Shown: positions 6,379 through 13,825 of the stretch, piece by piece
Layout: each line of letters begins with the position of its first letter
How positions within the stretch are numbered: position 1 is the stretch's first letter
DNA from: an uncultured Tenacibaculum sp.
GTDB taxonomy: Bacteria > Bacteroidota > Bacteroidia > Flavobacteriales > Flavobacteriaceae
Direction: 5' to 3'
Assembly (NCBI RefSeq): GCF_947495995.1
Contig: NZ_CANMAX010000002.1
Coordinates: 248,001 to 312,000 of the forward strand
Length of the DNA stretch: 64,000 bases
Made by a program: the position numbers and the translations under genes
Notes under the pieces: generated by a model
What the model was told of the DNA's origin: nothing
What the model saw: the letters and a program-made list of their open reading frames with translations, nothing else
Databases searched by the model: none

Positions 6379-7020
6379 TTAGAATTTGTATTTCTTATCG
6401 ATAGCGTATTTTACTAGTTCGTTACCGTTATTTAAATTCAATTTTCTAATCATATTTTTTCGATGTGTATCTACAGTAGTTTTGGCAATAAATAATTCTT
6501 CAGCAATTTGTTTTGATGTTTTACCATTTGCAATAAGTTGTAATATTTCTTTTTCTCTATTTGATAATACAATTTGATCTGATTTTCCAATAGTTACATT
6601 TTTATCGATATAATCATTCATGAAGTTGAATGCTACATTAGGATCAAAAAAAGTATTTCCTTCTGCTATAACTTTTATCGCTTTTGATAACATTTTTATT
6701 CCCGAATTTTTTAATAAATAACCAGATGCACCAGCATCTAGCATTTGTTTAATCGCATCGGGTTGATCGAACATTGTTAAAGCTAAAACCTTTATATGTG
6801 AGAAATTTGATTTAATAATTTTAGTAGCTTCAATACCATCCATTTTAGGCATTCTAATATCAGTAATTACAAGTTTGGGTTGTTTTAATTCAACAAGTTT
6901 TATAAGATCTTTACCATTATTAACACTGCCAATAATATTTATATCCTCATCATATTCGAAGAAAGATTTTACACCATCTATTAACATTTGATGATCTTCG
7001 GCAATAATAACTGTTGTCAT
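6379..7020 (-). CDS. NarL/FixJ-family response regulator
   Basis: 213 residues. Residues 1-120 form a receiver domain with the acidic pair ED (8-9), phosphoacceptor Asp54 in VITDIRMPKMDG, and a conserved Lys in YLLKNSG. Residues about 148-210 are a LuxR-type helix-turn-helix (LSNREKEILQLIANGKTSKQ through TTVDTHRKNMIRKLN). It lies 68 bases after the second kinase gene on the same strand and is its probable partner. Proteins of this family bind inverted heptamers of the TACYNMT type; a perfect 7-2-7 pair lies before this operon at 9712-9727, which suggests autoregulation. The gap to the next kinase gene downstream is 91 bases without a clear terminator, so read-through into the LytTR system is possible. 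Confidence 0.9.
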   Translation of the reverse strand: MTTVIIAEDHQMLIDGVKSFFEYDEDINIIGSVNNGKDLIKLVELKQPKLVITDIRMPKMDGIEATKIIKSNFSHIKVLALTMFDQPDAIKQMLDAGASGYLLKNSGIKMLSKAIKVIAEGNTFFDPNVAFNFMNDYIDKNVTIGKSDQIVLSNREKEILQLIANGKTSKQIAEELFIAKTTVDTHRKNMIRKLNLNNGNELVKYAIDKKYKF

Positions 7021-7088
7021 ATTTTAAGATTTGTTTTCACCCAAATATAGGAAACCTCAAGAGTGTTTCTTTACTTATAGTTAGGTAA

Positions 7089-8972
7089 TTATGTGGGGAT
7101 ATTCATTATAATTGAAGTTCCGCTTTTAAATGATGAGTCAATTTGAAAAGTACCTCCTAAATGTTCAATTCTTTTTTGAATAGAGTGTAAGCCCATTCCT
7201 GTTGTTACTTTAATTTTATTAGAATCAAAACCTTTTCCATTGTCTTCAATAATAATATTTAAAGCATCATTAAATTGAGAAATATTTATGGTTGCTTCAG
7301 AGGCTTCTGCGTGCTTAATAATATTTGTTGTTAGCTCTTGAATTATTCTAAATAAAGTAATTTCTGTATTGGTATCCAACCGTTGTTCTAAACCAAAGTC
7401 AATAATTTCTATTTTTAGCTGATTGGCTGCAGATATTTTTTCAGCCATAATTTTAACAGCAACTAATAATCCTTGGTTTGCAATTACACCTGCATTTTTA
7501 GCATGAGCAATACTTCTCACTTTTAAATAGGTTTCATCAATCAGTTTTTCTGTTCTTTCGTATAATTCATCTTGATTAAAATGTTTTTTTTCTCGATTGA
7601 GTTTTAAGTTTTCAAAATGAAGTTTTAAGGTTGCTAAAACACTACCAATATTGTCATGTAAATCTTCAGCGATACGAATACGTTCTTTTTCTTGTCCTGT
7701 TACCATTGCATTAATGGTATTAATTTCTTGTTCTTTTAATAAAGTCAGATTTTTTTGTTTTTCTAATTCTTTTTGTTGTTCTGCTAATAATCTTTTTCTT
7801 TTTGAATTTTTTAGAATTAAAAACACAATAACAATACCTAAAAGAAGAAATATAAGTGTAGCAAACAATAGACTTTGATTTAACTGATTTTCTTGTTGTT
7901 CTTTTAAAAATTTTTTTTCTGTTTCTTTTGTTTGATTTTGAACTTCAGAAAAAGTGATTATTTCATTGCTTTTAAGAAAATTAAGTTTGTATTGAAGTTG
8001 ATTAGCTTTTTTTAAATAATAGTAAGCAGAATCTTTTTTATTACTCGAATAATATTCAGATAAATATGAATTAATTATAAAATCTGGTTTTAAAGAATTG
8101 ATTTGATTTTTATGTTTTTTTGCAGAGTCTAAATAAATAAAAGATTTATTTATGTCTTGCTGTAAATAATTTATGAATGATAACTTTATGAATGAATTAA
8201 AAACAAAAGGTTTATAGAATAAAGACTTGTTATTGTTTTTAATAATTCCTGAAATTATTTTTTTTACCTGATCTATTCGTTTCAGTTTTATGTAGCAGTT
8301 AACTAATGTATAGTTTGCTATAGTTATAATCTTCTTGTTTCCTGTTTTACTAATTAAAAGTTCAAGTTGGTTACAAATTTCTTTAACTCTTGTAGGTGTT
8401 TCATCACCATATAATTGACTTAAAGCTAGAAGTTTTTCTTCATAAGCCAGGCTTAATATTTTTAAATTTGTAGTATTTGCTAATGAGTTAAATTCTTTTA
8501 AGTACGTCTTATATTTATTATTATTTTGAATAATACCTTCTCCATACAATTTTAAAATTGCAAATAGCGATAATTGAATTAAAGAAGTATTTCGAGTTTC
8601 TTTAGATAAAGTATATGCTTGAAAAAAATATTGAAAAGAGCTAGGATTATCAATATTATAATATAATTCGTTATAACCTTTAATTAAGTTGATTAAACAT
8701 TTATTTCTTTTGTCTTTTGAAATTGTGTCAATGTTATTATTGTAAAATTGAAACGATTTAGAATATCCAGAGTTTTCAATTATATCATTTAAATAATAAA
8801 TGTTTTTTAATAGTGGTTTATCTCGATGTTTAGAAGTATTATTCTTAACAAAGTTGAAATCTAAATCTACTAGTTTTTCTATAGATTTATTAAAGAGAAA
8901 TTTCTCATCAAAACTTTGACTGTAAGTTTGATGAGAAATTAAAAAGAAAAAAAAGATAATTATTAATCTCAA
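7089..8972 (-). CDS. NarL-type sensor histidine kinase with TPR input domain
   Basis: 627 residues. The protein has a signal sequence (residues 1-19, IIIFFFFLISHQTYSQ), a long helical periplasmic region with degenerate TPR-like repeats (about 30-340), a membrane segment (368-388) and a coiled coil (390-425). A HisKA_3 dimerisation domain follows, with His439 in RIRIAEDLHDNIGSVLATLK, and then a C-terminal HATPase domain with ELTTNIIKHA and EDNGKGF boxes. HisKA_3 kinases pair with NarL-family regulators, one of which is the next gene. The layout (signal, TPR region, membrane segment, coiled coil, kinase) parallels the LytS-type kinase next door although the catalytic families differ. It begins one base after the stop of the 226-residue upstream protein. 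Confidence 0.88.
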   Translation of the reverse strand: MRLIIIFFFFLISHQTYSQSFDEKFLFNKSIEKLVDLDFNFVKNNTSKHRDKPLLKNIYYLNDIIENSGYSKSFQFYNNNIDTISKDKRNKCLINLIKGYNELYYNIDNPSSFQYFFQAYTLSKETRNTSLIQLSLFAILKLYGEGIIQNNNKYKTYLKEFNSLANTTNLKILSLAYEEKLLALSQLYGDETPTRVKEICNQLELLISKTGNKKIITIANYTLVNCYIKLKRIDQVKKIISGIIKNNNKSLFYKPFVFNSFIKLSFINYLQQDINKSFIYLDSAKKHKNQINSLKPDFIINSYLSEYYSSNKKDSAYYYLKKANQLQYKLNFLKSNEIITFSEVQNQTKETEKKFLKEQQENQLNQSLLFATLIFLLLGIVIVFLILKNSKRKRLLAEQQKELEKQKNLTLLKEQEINTINAMVTGQEKERIRIAEDLHDNIGSVLATLKLHFENLKLNREKKHFNQDELYERTEKLIDETYLKVRSIAHAKNAGVIANQGLLVAVKIMAEKISAANQLKIEIIDFGLEQRLDTNTEITLFRIIQELTTNIIKHAEASEATINISQFNDALNIIIEDNGKGFDSNKIKVTTGMGLHSIQKRIEHLGGTFQIDSSFKSGTSIIMNIPT

Positions 8973-8973
8973 T

Positions 8974-9654
8974 TTATGGTATAATATTTAAAATTGTTTC
9001 AATACAATTTCCGCTAATTAATTTATTTCCATATTCATCTGTGATCATTTTAGTTGCTCCAACTCCTCTTCTAGATACTCTTTGTAAAGGATTGGTATCT
9101 ATTCCATCTCTAGAAAAATATTCATTATCAAAAACCATATTATTATTAAAAGTGTTACTACGATTACCTTCGTTTAACCTTTTTATATTTCTGAAAAGAT
9201 TAAGTTCTTTATTTTTATTTAGGCATATTTTTAAATTTCTATACCTTTTTCTATTGCAACCACATAATCCTCTTAACTCAAAAAAAGGAGTTTCATCACT
9301 AGGAAAATGTATGATATCATGAATACTATGCTTATCTATTTCTTTTTCTTTTTCATCTAACTCTAAAGGAATTAATGGCTCTATAGTTTGATTGGTAGGA
9401 TTTTTTCTCATTTTTAATTCACTCCTAAAACCACCATCATGAAATCCGATATTTATAGTTCCTTGATAATTTACTAAGTAAAGATCTAAAACTTTTATAT
9501 TTAGAAAATCGTCTCCTTTTTCTTGAATTCTTTCTGCTCCATTAAACTTTCCATAAACAGAATATAGTGTTTGATAACACTGACTAGCATATAGAAATTG
9601 ATAACTTTCAGAATCATTAATATTGATGTTCCCCTTTAAATTTAATTTTGACAT
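8974..9654 (-). CDS. Unrecognised cytoplasmic protein in the NarL two-component operon
   Basis: 226 residues from ATG 9654. An in-frame start at 9702 would add a hydrophobic stretch, but it would overlap the likely leader and promoter, so I reject it. No signal peptide or membrane segment is seen. The sequence is fairly polar with a cluster of basic residues and cysteines near the middle (LRGLCGCNRKRYRNLKICLN) and a glycine-rich end (SRRGVGATKMITDEYGNKL). I recognise no family. It is separated by one base from the downstream kinase, so translation is probably coupled and a role in the same pathway is likely. It could be an accessory sensor or an output protein; nothing in the sequence decides this. 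Confidence 0.6.
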   Translation of the reverse strand: MSKLNLKGNININDSESYQFLYASQCYQTLYSVYGKFNGAERIQEKGDDFLNIKVLDLYLVNYQGTINIGFHDGGFRSELKMRKNPTNQTIEPLIPLELDEKEKEIDKHSIHDIIHFPSDETPFFELRGLCGCNRKRYRNLKICLNKNKELNLFRNIKRLNEGNRSNTFNNNMVFDNEYFSRDGIDTNPLQRVSRRGVGATKMITDEYGNKLISGNCIETILNIIP

Positions 9655-9680
9655 TATTAGCTGATTTATGATTTCTATTC

Positions 9681-9688
9681 CAAAGATG
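9681..9688 (-). promoter_or_regulatory. Candidate promoter of the NarL two-component operon, -7 element
   Basis: The minus strand reads CATCTTTG, one base from TAnnTTTG, 27 bases before the ATG at 9654. The 7-2-7 palindrome would then sit at about -36 to -53, a common activator position. Confidence 0.35.
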
Positions 9689-9711
9689 AAAAAAAGTGAC
9701 ATTAAAAATAA

Positions 9712-9751
9712 TACCTATAAATAGGTATATTCTACTCCTTAAATATAGGTA
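9712..9751 (-). promoter_or_regulatory. NarL-type heptamer sites upstream of the second two-component operon
   Basis: TACCTAT-AA-ATAGGTA (9712-9727) is a perfect inverted pair of heptamers separated by two bases, the 7-2-7 layout known for NarL-family regulators. The perfect arms extend to eight bases (9711-9728). A third heptamer ATAGGTA lies at 9745-9751. The sites are 58-97 bases before the first gene of the operon that encodes a NarL-type regulator. That the operon's own regulator binds here is inference. Confidence 0.55.
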
Positions 9752-9757
9752 GATATT

Positions 9758-10447
9758 TTAATGTAAGGTGAATATAGTCAATAAAATGCCTAATAAGATA
9801 GCGCTAAACTTCTGTAAATTGAATTTGTGATTCTCAGAGCTTTCAAAAAGTATGATTGTAGAAATATGTAAGAAAACTCCTATAATTAAAGCTGTAATCT
9901 CTTGATGATATTGCTGAATCCAGTTATTCGTTTCTCCTAAATAATAACCTAATGGACTCATTAAACTAAACATGAATAGAAATAGGAAAGTTTTTACTTT
10001 AGAGAATTCAGAATGTAAAAAGAATGTGGTTAAAATTATAGCAATCGGAATTTTATGTACAACTATTGCCCATAATAAATTATCGTTTGCGCTATGTATT
10101 GGTAAACCTTCCGTAAATGCATGTAATGATAAACTGGTAAATAATAACCAAGGAAAAGTATTTGAATTAGAATGCAAATGAACATGACCATGTTCAGCTC
10201 CTTTAGAGAATGATTCTAGAATAGATTGAATTAGAATTCCAATTAAAATTAAAATACCTAATGTATGGAATCTGTGTTCGTCTTCGTTATGTGAATATAC
10301 TTCAGGAAGTAAATGTAATACAGTTACAGATAATAAGTAAGCACCACTAAAAGCTAAAAGTAGTCTAGTGTATAACTTGTTAGGCTTTTTGTATAATACA
10401 AAAACACCTCCTAATAAAACTGCACCTATTAAAATTAGGTAATTCAT
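9758..10447 (-). CDS. ZIP-family metal transporter
   Basis: 229 residues, about eight hydrophobic segments with short loops. ZIP proteins carry zinc, iron or other divalent metals into the cytoplasm. The family signatures in the fourth and fifth membrane segments are present: HAFTEGLP (about residues 113-120) and HKIPIAI (about 133-139), whose His and Glu residues bind metal. A histidine-rich loop (KGAEHGHVHLHSN, about 83-95) lies between segments three and four, as usual in the family. The gene overlaps the end of the upstream methyltransferase gene by four bases (ATGA), so the two are co-translated. The metal cannot be told from sequence. Confidence 0.85.
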   Translation of the reverse strand: MNYLILIGAVLLGGVFVLYKKPNKLYTRLLLAFSGAYLLSVTVLHLLPEVYSHNEDEHRFHTLGILILIGILIQSILESFSKGAEHGHVHLHSNSNTFPWLLFTSLSLHAFTEGLPIHSANDNLLWAIVVHKIPIAIILTTFFLHSEFSKVKTFLFLFMFSLMSPLGYYLGETNNWIQQYHQEITALIIGVFLHISTIILFESSENHKFNLQKFSAILLGILLTIFTLH

Positions 10448-11169
10448 TTAGCTACTAAAATTAATCGATTTGATTGTTGTTCCTCAAAAGAGTTTAAATT
10501 GTAATCGCCAAAAATATCAATTATTTCTAACCCAATAGCTGAAAAATAGTCTTTCATTTTGTCAATACTCAAGAATTTAACTTTTTCAGTGTAAGAATGT
10601 GCTTTATTGTCAGCAAAAAAGTTAATATGCTTTAGAATGAATCCGTCTTTAATCTCTCTTTTTATATGAAACTCTATGTTGTCTATAGTTTTAATTTCCT
10701 CTTTTACTAATTCTCTTTCTGTTTTTATAACATTTAAAAAATCTAGAACTAATACAGCGTCATCTTTTAAACCACTTTTCATGGCTTTTAATACTTGAAG
10801 ATCTTCATTATCATCATCAAAATATCCGAAACTAGTAAACAAGTTGAAAATAGCATCATACTTATTTTCAAGAGTTTTACGCATATCCCAAACTTCAAAA
10901 CTTAACGTTTCGTTTTCAAATTGTTTAGCATGTTCAATACTGTTTTCACTTAAATCACCACCAGTTACTTTATATCCTAAAGAGTTTAAATAAATTGAGT
11001 GACGACCTTTTCCACAAGGTAAATCAGCAATATGAGCAGATTTAGGAAGTTGTAAATGCGCTGTAATATTCTTCATAAATAATTGCGCATCTGCATCATT
11101 TCTGTGCTTGTATAATGTATGATAGTATGGTGTATTAAACCACGAACTAAACCAATCTTTTGTTTCCAT
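10444..11169 (-). CDS. Class I SAM-dependent methyltransferase
   Basis: 241 residues with a Rossmann-type methyltransferase fold. Motif I is IADLPCGKGRHSIYL (about residues 43-57), followed by the acidic end of strand two (VTGGDLSENSI), then FNLFTSFGYF as motif IV. The start WFSSWFNTPYYHTLY is typical of a small-molecule methyltransferase family (Methyltransf_25-like) found in Bacteroidota. The substrate is unknown. It is followed by, and overlaps, the ZIP transporter gene. A perfect -7 promoter element lies 15-22 bases before its start. Confidence 0.8.
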   Translation of the reverse strand: METKDWFSSWFNTPYYHTLYKHRNDADAQLFMKNITAHLQLPKSAHIADLPCGKGRHSIYLNSLGYKVTGGDLSENSIEHAKQFENETLSFEVWDMRKTLENKYDAIFNLFTSFGYFDDDNEDLQVLKAMKSGLKDDAVLVLDFLNVIKTERELVKEEIKTIDNIEFHIKREIKDGFILKHINFFADNKAHSYTEKVKFLSIDKMKDYFSAIGLEIIDIFGDYNLNSFEEQQSNRLILVAK

Positions 11170-11183
11170 AAGTAATATGGACG

Positions 11184-11191
11184 CAAAAGTA
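11184..11191 (-). promoter_or_regulatory. Probable promoter of the methyltransferase-ZIP operon, -7 element
   Basis: The minus strand reads TACTTTTG, matching TAnnTTTG. A TTG lies 24 bases upstream, slightly beyond the usual range. The leader would be only about ten bases. Confidence 0.4.
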
Positions 11192-11248
11192 ATGAAAACT
11201 TACATTTTCTTTCCGCAATTAATACGTAAAAACACAATAATTAAAATG

Positions 11249-11256
11249 TATTTTTG
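11249..11256 (+). promoter_or_regulatory. Probable promoter of the THUMP methyltransferase gene, -7 element
   Basis: TATTTTTG matches TAnnTTTG and lies 18 bases before the ATG at 11275. The -33 region is not clear. Confidence 0.45.
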
Positions 11257-11274
11257 CAATCTAAGTTATAGTAG

Positions 11275-12441
11275 ATGGACAAAGATTTTAAAATGGTTGC
11301 TACAACAATCTCTGGTTTAGAGGGAGTTTTAGCAGATGAGTTGAGAAAGTTAGGGGCAAGAGAAGTAAAAGAAGGAATTAGAAGTGTATATTTTAGAGGA
11401 GATAAAGGTTTTTTATACAAAGCTAATATCGCTTTAAGAACCGCTATACGAATATTAAAACCGATTAAAAGGAGTAAAATCTTTGATGAAGAAGATCTTT
11501 ATGAAGCTATTCAACGTGTAAAATGGGAACGTTTATTGGATGTTGATGGAACTTTCGCTATTGATGCAGTTGTGTATTCTAAAAACTTTACTTCTAACTC
11601 TCATTATATCGCTTTAAAATCTAAAGATGCTATTGCAGATTATTTTGTGCATAAGTATAACAAAAGACCAAATGTTGATTTAAAATATCCGGATGTAAAA
11701 GTCCATGTACATATTCATAAAGAATGGTTAACTATTTCTTTAGATAGTTCTGGAGATTCTTTACACAAAAGAGGATATAGAAGTGCAACAAATATTGCTC
11801 CAATAAATGAAGTTTTAGCTGCCGGATTAATTTTACTTTCTGGTTATAAAGGTGAAGAGAATTTTATTGATCCTATGTGTGGTTCTGGTACGTTACTTAT
11901 TGAAGCAGCTATGATTGCCAATAATATTCCTGCGAATATAAATCGTAAGCATTTTGCTTTTGAAAATTGGAAAGATTATGATGAGGATCTTTATTTTATC
12001 ATTCAAGATTCTTTATTGAAAAAGATCAGAAATGCTCATTTTAAAATTATGGGATTTGATAAAGCGCCATCAGCAGTTAAAAAAGCAAAACAAAATATTA
12101 TAAATGCTAATTTAGAAGAGTTTATTGGTGTTCATCATGTGAATTTCTTTAATTCTAAAAAAGAGGTTTTTGGTAAAACAACAATTCTATTCAATCCGCC
12201 TTACGGAGAAAGATTAAATATTAATGTTGAAGAGTTTTATAGAAGTATAGGAGATACATTAAAACATGGTTATCCGAATTCAACAGCCTGGTTGATAACC
12301 TCAGATATAAATGCTTTAAAGTTTGTTGGCTTACGAACATCGAAACGTTTACCAATTAAGAATGGTGATTTAGATTGTAGGTTTGTGAAATATGAACTTT
12401 ATGAAGGAAGTAAAAAAACAAAGAAGTTTAGCGAAAGCTAA
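11275..12441 (+). CDS. THUMP-domain class I RNA methyltransferase (RlmL N-domain/Trm14-like)
   Basis: 388 residues. An N-terminal ferredoxin-like/THUMP RNA-binding region (about 1-165) precedes a Rossmann methyltransferase domain. Motif I is DPMCGSGTLLIEA (199-211) and the catalytic motif is NPPYG (307-311), which marks modification of an exocyclic nitrogen of a base, as in N2-methylguanosine formation. This matches the family that includes the N-terminal half of RlmL, which methylates 23S rRNA G2445; in Bacteroidota the domain occurs as a stand-alone enzyme of this size. The precise RNA target is inferred only. The gene is monocistronic with a strong terminator that includes its own stop codon. 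Confidence 0.85.
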   Translation: MDKDFKMVATTISGLEGVLADELRKLGAREVKEGIRSVYFRGDKGFLYKANIALRTAIRILKPIKRSKIFDEEDLYEAIQRVKWERLLDVDGTFAIDAVVYSKNFTSNSHYIALKSKDAIADYFVHKYNKRPNVDLKYPDVKVHVHIHKEWLTISLDSSGDSLHKRGYRSATNIAPINEVLAAGLILLSGYKGEENFIDPMCGSGTLLIEAAMIANNIPANINRKHFAFENWKDYDEDLYFIIQDSLLKKIRNAHFKIMGFDKAPSAVKKAKQNIINANLEEFIGVHHVNFFNSKKEVFGKTTILFNPPYGERLNINVEEFYRSIGDTLKHGYPNSTAWLITSDINALKFVGLRTSKRLPIKNGDLDCRFVKYELYEGSKKTKKFSES

Positions 12442-12453
12442 ACTTCTTTGTTT
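12421..12453 (+). terminator. Terminator overlapping the end of the THUMP methyltransferase gene
   Basis: A perfect 12-bp stem (AAGAAGTTTAGC / GCTAAACTTCTT) with a GAAA tetraloop, followed by TGTTTTT. The stop codon TAA (12439-12441) lies within the 3' arm, so the last seven codons encode the 5' arm. Confidence 0.85.
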
Positions 12454-12481
12454 TTAATTTCTATGTTTGAAATTATTGTAT

Positions 12482-13249
12482 TTATTGTTTGAATAAATAG
12501 CTACTGAAACTTCTTCCGTTAATCTTCGTGTATTTTGAATCGATATCGTAATTAACAATCATGTTTTTTACGTCAAAATCACCAGAAACTTCCATGTATT
12601 TTATATTTAAATCTTCTTCGAACTTTACGTTGTTGAAAGAAACTCCGTCACTAAATTCTGTGTATTTAAATGTTGCAGTTTCTTGAAAGATAGAGTTTGC
12701 AAAGCTTACAAATCTTCTGAATTTAGCATATTTAAATGTTGCAGGTTCATCAAAATTTGTATTTTGAAACGAAATTTGTTGATCAAAAGAAGCGTATTTA
12801 AAAGTAGTGTCTTCTAAGAATTTTGATCCGCTAAAATCTGTATTACCCTCAAAGTCTGAATATTTAAACATTGATTTTCCTTCGAAAGTACAATCTTTAA
12901 ATGTTACGTTATCTTCAAAGTTTGCAACAAAAGTATAACCGCTGTCTTCATGTGGAATGTAGGCAAGTACATCGTCTTTAAAAATACAGTTCACAAAAGA
13001 GATTTTACTTAAGATTTCTTTCTCAACTGTATTAGAACCTCCAGAGTTCCACCATTTTCTTCGCTTAGGTAAATTAGGTAATGCTTTATCCATGTAGGTT
13101 AAATCTAAAATTCCTTCAATGGTAGCATTACTTATTGTAACATCTTTTTCGTTAGAAATTCTTTCTAATATTTCGTTAGCACTTATTTTTTTCTGAGCTA
13201 CAAGAGCACAAGTAACAAACAGTAATAGTAGTGTTGTAATTTTTCTCAT
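12482..13249 (-). CDS. Secreted repeat protein with 22-residue Phe-rich repeats (pentapeptide-like)
   Basis: 255 residues with a signal peptide (about 1-18, TLLLLFVTCALVAQ). From about residue 106 to 225 it consists of tandem 22-residue units with Phe (or a hydrophobic residue) at positions 1, 6, 12 and 17. Unit starts are at Phe128, Phe150, Phe172, Phe194 and Ile216, and each unit opens FKY or IKY. This is close to pentapeptide repeats, which fold as a right-handed quadrilateral beta-helix with a 20-residue coil, but each coil here is two residues longer. A basic, aromatic insert (KRRKWWNSGG, about 62-71) precedes the repeats. Export to the periplasm or outer membrane is expected. Function is unknown; a structural or binding role is possible. 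Confidence 0.7.
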   Translation of the reverse strand: MRKITTLLLLFVTCALVAQKKISANEILERISNEKDVTISNATIEGILDLTYMDKALPNLPKRRKWWNSGGSNTVEKEILSKISFVNCIFKDDVLAYIPHEDSGYTFVANFEDNVTFKDCTFEGKSMFKYSDFEGNTDFSGSKFLEDTTFKYASFDQQISFQNTNFDEPATFKYAKFRRFVSFANSIFQETATFKYTEFSDGVSFNNVKFEEDLNIKYMEVSGDFDVKNMIVNYDIDSKYTKINGRSFSSYLFKQ

Positions 13250-13308
13250 GATTTAATAGTTTACTTATTTTATACTAAAGACAAGAGAGTTTTTTAAATG
13301 TTACAAAA

Positions 13309-13337
13309 AAAACGCTCAATATAAAATTGAGCGTTTT
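13309..13337 (-). terminator. Terminator after the HU gene
   Basis: A 10-bp perfect stem (AACGCTCAAT / ATTGAGCGTT) with loop ATAAA, extended by A-T pairs. On the minus strand it is followed by a long T-run. It lies 24 bases after the HU stop codon. Confidence 0.85.
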
Positions 13338-13360
13338 GTATACTGTGTAGTTTAGATCTC

Positions 13361-13633
13361 TTAGTTTACTGAATCGCTTAAACCAGCACCTGCTTTGAAC
13401 TTAACAACATTCTTAGCAGCGATTTGAATTTCCTTACCAGTTTGAGGATTTCTTCCGCTTCTTGCAGCTCTTTTAGAAACCGACCAAGTTCCCCAACCAA
13501 CTAAAGCTACTTTATCTCCTTTTTGTAAAGCGCTAGTAACATTGTTAGTTAAAGAATCTAATGCAGCTTTAGCAGCAGCTTTAGAAATTCCTGCATCAGC
13601 AGCCATTGCGTCGATTAACTCAGACTTGTTCAT
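13361..13633 (-). CDS. hup: HU-family DNA-binding protein
   Basis: 90 residues, the usual length of HU/IHF proteins. HU bends and compacts DNA as a dimer. The N-terminal helices ([20 protein letters not shown]) and the DNA-binding beta-arm with its signature [12 protein letters not shown] (about residues 59-70) are both present, followed by VKFKAGAGL. Alanine-rich helix 2 ([11 protein letters not shown]) is normal. The gene is monocistronic with a good promoter (13684-13713) and a strong terminator. It has a higher GC content than its neighbours, with many GCA/GCT alanine codons, as expected for an abundant protein. Confidence 0.95.
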   Translation of the reverse strand: MNKSELIDAMAADAGISKAAAKAALDSLTNNVTSALQKGDKVALVGWGTWSVSKRAARSGRNPQTGKEIQIAAKNVVKFKAGAGLSDSVN

Positions 13634-13683
13634 AATTTGTAGATTTTAAAATTAATTAATAAATTTTTTGCTTTAACGCTTAA

Positions 13684-13713
13684 CAAATATAGATTTAATG
13701 GGGTATTGTGCAA
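13684..13713 (-). promoter_or_regulatory. Promoter of the HU gene
   Basis: The minus strand has TTG (13713-13711), a 19-base spacer, then TATATTTG (13691-13684), a full match to the Bacteroidota -33/-7 consensus TTG-N17-23-TAnnTTTG. Transcription should start near 13678, giving a leader of about 45 bases. This is one of the two best promoters in the window. Confidence 0.7.
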
Positions 13714-13735
13714 GTTGAAGCCTTAAAAAACCAAG

Positions 13736-13769
13736 GATTTGTTAATAAATACCCTTGATTTGTTAATAA
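13736..13769. repeat. 13-bp direct repeat upstream of the HU promoter
   Basis: GATTTGTTAATAA occurs at 13736-13748 and again at 13757-13769, a step of 21 bp. Relative to the inferred HU start site these are at about -58 and -79. They may bind a regulator on one face of the helix; no protein is assigned. Confidence 0.5.
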
Positions 13770-13793
13770 CCACACCTAAAAATAGGTAGGAAA

Positions 13794-13825
13794 GCTGTAA
13801 TCCCCTATGAATAAAGGGCTACAGC
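13794..13825 (-). terminator. Possible terminator of the recQ-fmt transcript
   Basis: Outer arms GCTGTA (13794-13799) and TACAGC (13820-13825) enclose inner CCCT/AGGG arms. The fmt stop codon lies in the stem. The T-tail is short (CTTTCC on the minus strand), so termination may be weak. Confidence 0.35.

Noticed and set aside
13773..13788. A second full NarL-type 7-2-7 site before HU
   Set aside because: Only one heptamer is perfect (ATAGGTA); the other (CACCTAA) differs at two positions, so I mention it only within the HU repeat finding and do not annotate it as a site.
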